Shown here: positions 8,573-10,534 of the stretch, one piece after another
Numbering within the stretch: the stretch's first letter is position 1
How the letters are laid out: each line of letters starts with the position of its first letter
From: Pleurotus djamor
Lineage: Eukaryota; Basidiomycota; Agaricomycetes; Agaricales; Pleurotaceae
Direction: 5' to 3'
Assembly: GCA_029747585.1 (NCBI GenBank)
Contig: JAPEVF010001365.1
Span: forward strand, 1 to 10,534
Length of the DNA stretch: 10,534 bases
Notes under the pieces: generated by a model
What the model was told of the DNA's origin: nothing
The model's input: the letters and a program-made list of their open reading frames with translations, nothing else
Databases searched by the model: none
Translations under genes and position numbers: made by a program

Positions 8573-9948
8573 TTAGAATACAAAGGGAATCATAGCTTTT
8601 CTACCCCTTGGATAATCCTTGCCGAATTCCTTCTTGTAGTTCTTGTGTTTCTTCACGGCCCAAATGGCCATTTGGCCAGAGGACATGGCAAGGAAAGCCC
8701 AAGCTATATCCGAAATGTGAGCATCAGATGGAGACGGGGAAGGAGAGAGCAAGCCTACCGGCTAAGCTATTCGTCATGGCACAGACAACCAACCAAGCAA
8801 TCGTCTCAAAGAAGTAGTTTGGGCAGGAGACCAATCCGAAGCCATATCCGAAAGGAATACCGCGCTTGCCCGTCCCGGCAGGTCGAAGGTTACGGAGGGT
8901 CAAATGAGTAGAGAGGTTGGACAGCTCTGCGAACTAACCATGTTCTTTCAGCGAGTAACAAAAAGATCACCCGTATCGACTCACCAACCACACGGCAGCG
9001 CACGCATTCAAGAATTGTGGGTTGCTTCTATAGGTGTTCGTGGCAAACGTTGACCCAGCCGCGTACTTCGGTCGGTATACATCATAGGCCAAGAGGAGTC
9101 CTGGACAGTATGGTTAATAAGGCAAGAAAAAAGGAATGGGATAAGGCCAAACGTACCACTGAAGATGTGGTAGTGCGCCGAACTGAAAAGAATGAGTGAG
9201 CTGGTCGATAGACGAAATGGAAGGAACATACTTTTTGAAGATATTTTTCAGAGGCATAGTTGCATGGGAAAAGCGATGGACACTGTCGACGCGTCTCAAG
9301 CCACGTACTTTCAGCAAACACATGGCGCGTAACTCACAAAACAGTCTCTAATTCACGCTTCAAGAAGTGGAGCAGGACAAACGCATAGACGTAACTGGGG
9401 AGACTCGTCAATGACAATCATTCTAAGTCGCAGAAAAGCGCACACTTTTGAACAGAACTGTGTTCTACGTTGCTTCCATAGAAGAACTTGGGCAAGTTGT
9501 AGATTAGAGGATGAAGAACCAAAGGTCCTAGCTTCATGACTGCTGAGTTTACACCATCAAAGCACAGTAGTTCAGCAGCTCACGTATTCCACCAAGAACA
9601 CTGTCCTCCACGATACTTGAGGGCCTAAGTCCTTCACAAGCAACTCAACCTGCGTGTCCTTCTCTGAAAAGCCGACTTCAGAAAGCTTCGCATCGTCAGC
9701 CAAAGCCTTTTTGTCCCCAGTTAAAGACAATTTCTGTCGTTCCGGGTAAAGCTAATTGCAGCAAGTCACCATGTTAGTCTTATACCTTGCGTTGTGGTAA
9801 ACTGGCAAACCTTTCGAACTTTCGAAGCTAATGCAACCTTCACGTCGCGTATCGTAACGTCGGAGGGCGACTTTCCAGCAAGTTCCAAGACGACGGGCTG
9901 TCGTAACGTGCCCTTAGAGGGAGAGGCGATGGAGACAGTGAGAGCCAT
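8573..9948 (-). CDS. TSC13: TSC13/TECR very-long-chain enoyl-CoA reductase
   Basis: This enzyme reduces trans-2-enoyl-CoA with NADPH in the last step of each very-long-chain fatty acid elongation cycle in the ER membrane, feeding ceramide and sphingolipid synthesis. Nine exons: 9948-9811, 9751-9584, 9531-9446, 9394-9338, 9282-9232, 9182-9157, 9100-8985, 8933-8759 and 8703-8573, giving 315 aa, close to yeast Tsc13 and human TECR. The N-terminus is the ubiquitin-like domain (to about residue 90, ending LLVKDLGPQVSW). Then come FLVEYLGPL, LHFLKRELETVFVHRFSHAT (split by intron 4), MPLKNIFKN, LSTHLTLRNLRPAGTGKRGIPF, and SCPNYFFE with Tyr254, probably the counterpart of the catalytic Tyr256 of yeast Tsc13. 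The C-terminus is Lys-rich and ends RGRKAMIPFVF. The start has an ideal context (ACCATGG). Intron 2 ends in an unusual AAG acceptor. Six or so membrane segments fit the family. Confidence 0.96.
9157..9182 (-). other. TSC13: 26-nt exon of TSC13
   Basis: Exon 6 lies between introns 9231-9183 (GTATGT...TTTTCAG) and 9156-9101 (GTACGT...GTCCAG). It encodes SAHYHIFSG in the middle of the reductase. The frame and the flanking family motifs require it. Confidence 0.9.
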
Positions 9949-10224
9949 GGTCGGGAGCAAGTTCGGGAGATCGAAAAACTTGGGAGCGTGTGAGAACTCC
10001 CGAGGAGCACAGGAGTACCTACACCCCTTACACCCCTTACTCTGAAGGGACGAAAACTTGACTACGCAGGAGCAAATCCTTTTGACGGAGGAAAAGTCTG
10101 CATTAGATCCCATATACTCACTACATGACAGAACTACTTTCTGCTGGTACATGAAGGCAGCTGTGAGCGACACAGCCAATAATCTCAAGCATCCATATGC
10201 AAACTGCACGAGCAAGGCGCTCCG
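9949..10224. other. TSC13 upstream region
   Basis: These 276 bp lie between the TSC13 start codon and the stop codon of the next minus-strand gene, and so should contain the TSC13 promoter. The frame is open upstream of the TSC13 ATG but the predicted residues do not resemble the family. Confidence 0.45.
10021..10040. repeat. Tandem ACACCCCTT pair
   Basis: Two perfect 9-bp copies of ACACCCCTT (10021-10029, 10030-10038), about 75-90 bp upstream of the TSC13 start codon. On the TSC13 strand this reads as two GTAAGGGGTGT-like blocks. CT-rich or AGGGG elements occur in fungal stress promoters (STRE core AGGGG), so a regulatory role is possible but unproven. Confidence 0.5.
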
Positions 10225-10534
10225 TTAGTGGCCGTGACTCATGTTTTCGATCTCTTTGACGAGCTCTTTAGCATGAGCAAGAGCTAATAATTTAGTGAGA
10301 ATGTGAATGTGTACTGATATGTTGACATGTTGCACGAACCTCTTGTTGACCGACGTATTATTCGTTGAGCCTCCACACCTGAAGCCTCAGACTTACGGAG
10401 TTTCTCTTTCAGCTGAGAAATCTCGGACTTGAGGGTGCGATTTTTCTTTCTTCATTTCCTCGCTGTGGAAGAGTAAGGGGTTACAAATGACTTTTAAAAT
10501 GTAAGGGGTGGATACTTGCACTTGCGCTTGTGAA
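10225..10534 (-). CDS. Coiled-coil protein of unknown family, 3' end
   Basis: The last exon (10283-10225) encodes LAHAKELVKEIENMSHGH and a TAA stop. A 56-nt intron (10339-10284, GTTCGT...ATTATTAG) joins it in phase 1 to an exon from 10340 to roughly 10450, which reads KNRTLKSEISQLKEKLRK then SEASGVEAQRIIRRSTR. The Leu/Lys/Glu spacing suggests a short coiled coil. A further intron seems to lie at about 10513-10460 (GTATCC...CCACAG), but its acceptor is unclear because the frame just after CCACAG meets a TGA. The 5' part is beyond the right edge. I do not recognise the protein; a charged C-terminal coiled coil is seen in, for example, BAP31-type ER proteins, but this is only a weak resemblance. 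Confidence 0.45.

Noticed and set aside
9949..10215. In-frame upstream extension of TSC13 by up to 89 residues
   Set aside because: The extension is Cys/Ser-rich with no resemblance to TECR, whereas the ATG at 9948 has an ideal context and starts the ubiquitin-like domain as in the family.
1..10534. tRNA, rRNA, CRISPR array, transposon or prokaryotic operon
   Set aside because: Looked for T-loop-like strings, regular spaced repeats and transposase motifs by eye and found none; the intron-rich genes are eukaryotic.

Overview
The window looks like a nuclear fragment of a filamentous basidiomycete, probably an Agaricomycete. The genes are eukaryotic and broken by many very short introns (about 48-68 nt, mostly GT-AG). 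The proteins have fungal counterparts, and there is one F-box-like gene of the kind that is abundant in mushrooms. No species is claimed. I rebuilt the gene models by hand, joining exons where splice signals, reading frame and family motifs agreed.

Layout from left to right. (1) The 5' end of an LPL1/ROG1-type (DUF676) lipase on the minus strand, cut by the left edge. (2) About 870 bp with no recognisable gene, holding several hairpins. (3) ARV1, minus, eight exons, 319 aa. (4) About 490 bp with no secure gene. (5) A WD40 protein of the WRAP53/TCAB1/Swt21 family, minus, five exons, 447 aa. (6) Only 100 bp away, a mitochondrial alpha/beta hydrolase of the ABHD11/Imo32 type, minus, nine exons, 305 aa. 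(7) A 628-bp divergent intergenic region. (8) An F-box-like protein, plus, two exons, 488 aa. (9) A convergent junction of 226 bp. (10) TSC13/TECR enoyl-CoA reductase, minus, nine exons, 315 aa. (11) The 3' end of an unidentified coiled-coil protein gene, minus, cut by the right edge.

Four of the seven genes point to lipid or acyl metabolism: the LPL1-like lipase, ARV1 (sterol and sphingolipid homeostasis in the ER), the ABHD11-like hydrolase and TSC13 (last step of very-long-chain fatty acid elongation). Each is a normal housekeeping gene, so this is noted as a possible cluster only. I see no transposon, CRISPR array, RNA gene or novel multi-gene system. The more interesting signals are in gene structure: tiny exons of 13, 21 and 26 nt, a probable GC-AG intron, a stop codon that overlaps a perfect splice donor, an overlapping upstream ORF, and clustered hairpins in the 870-bp gap.
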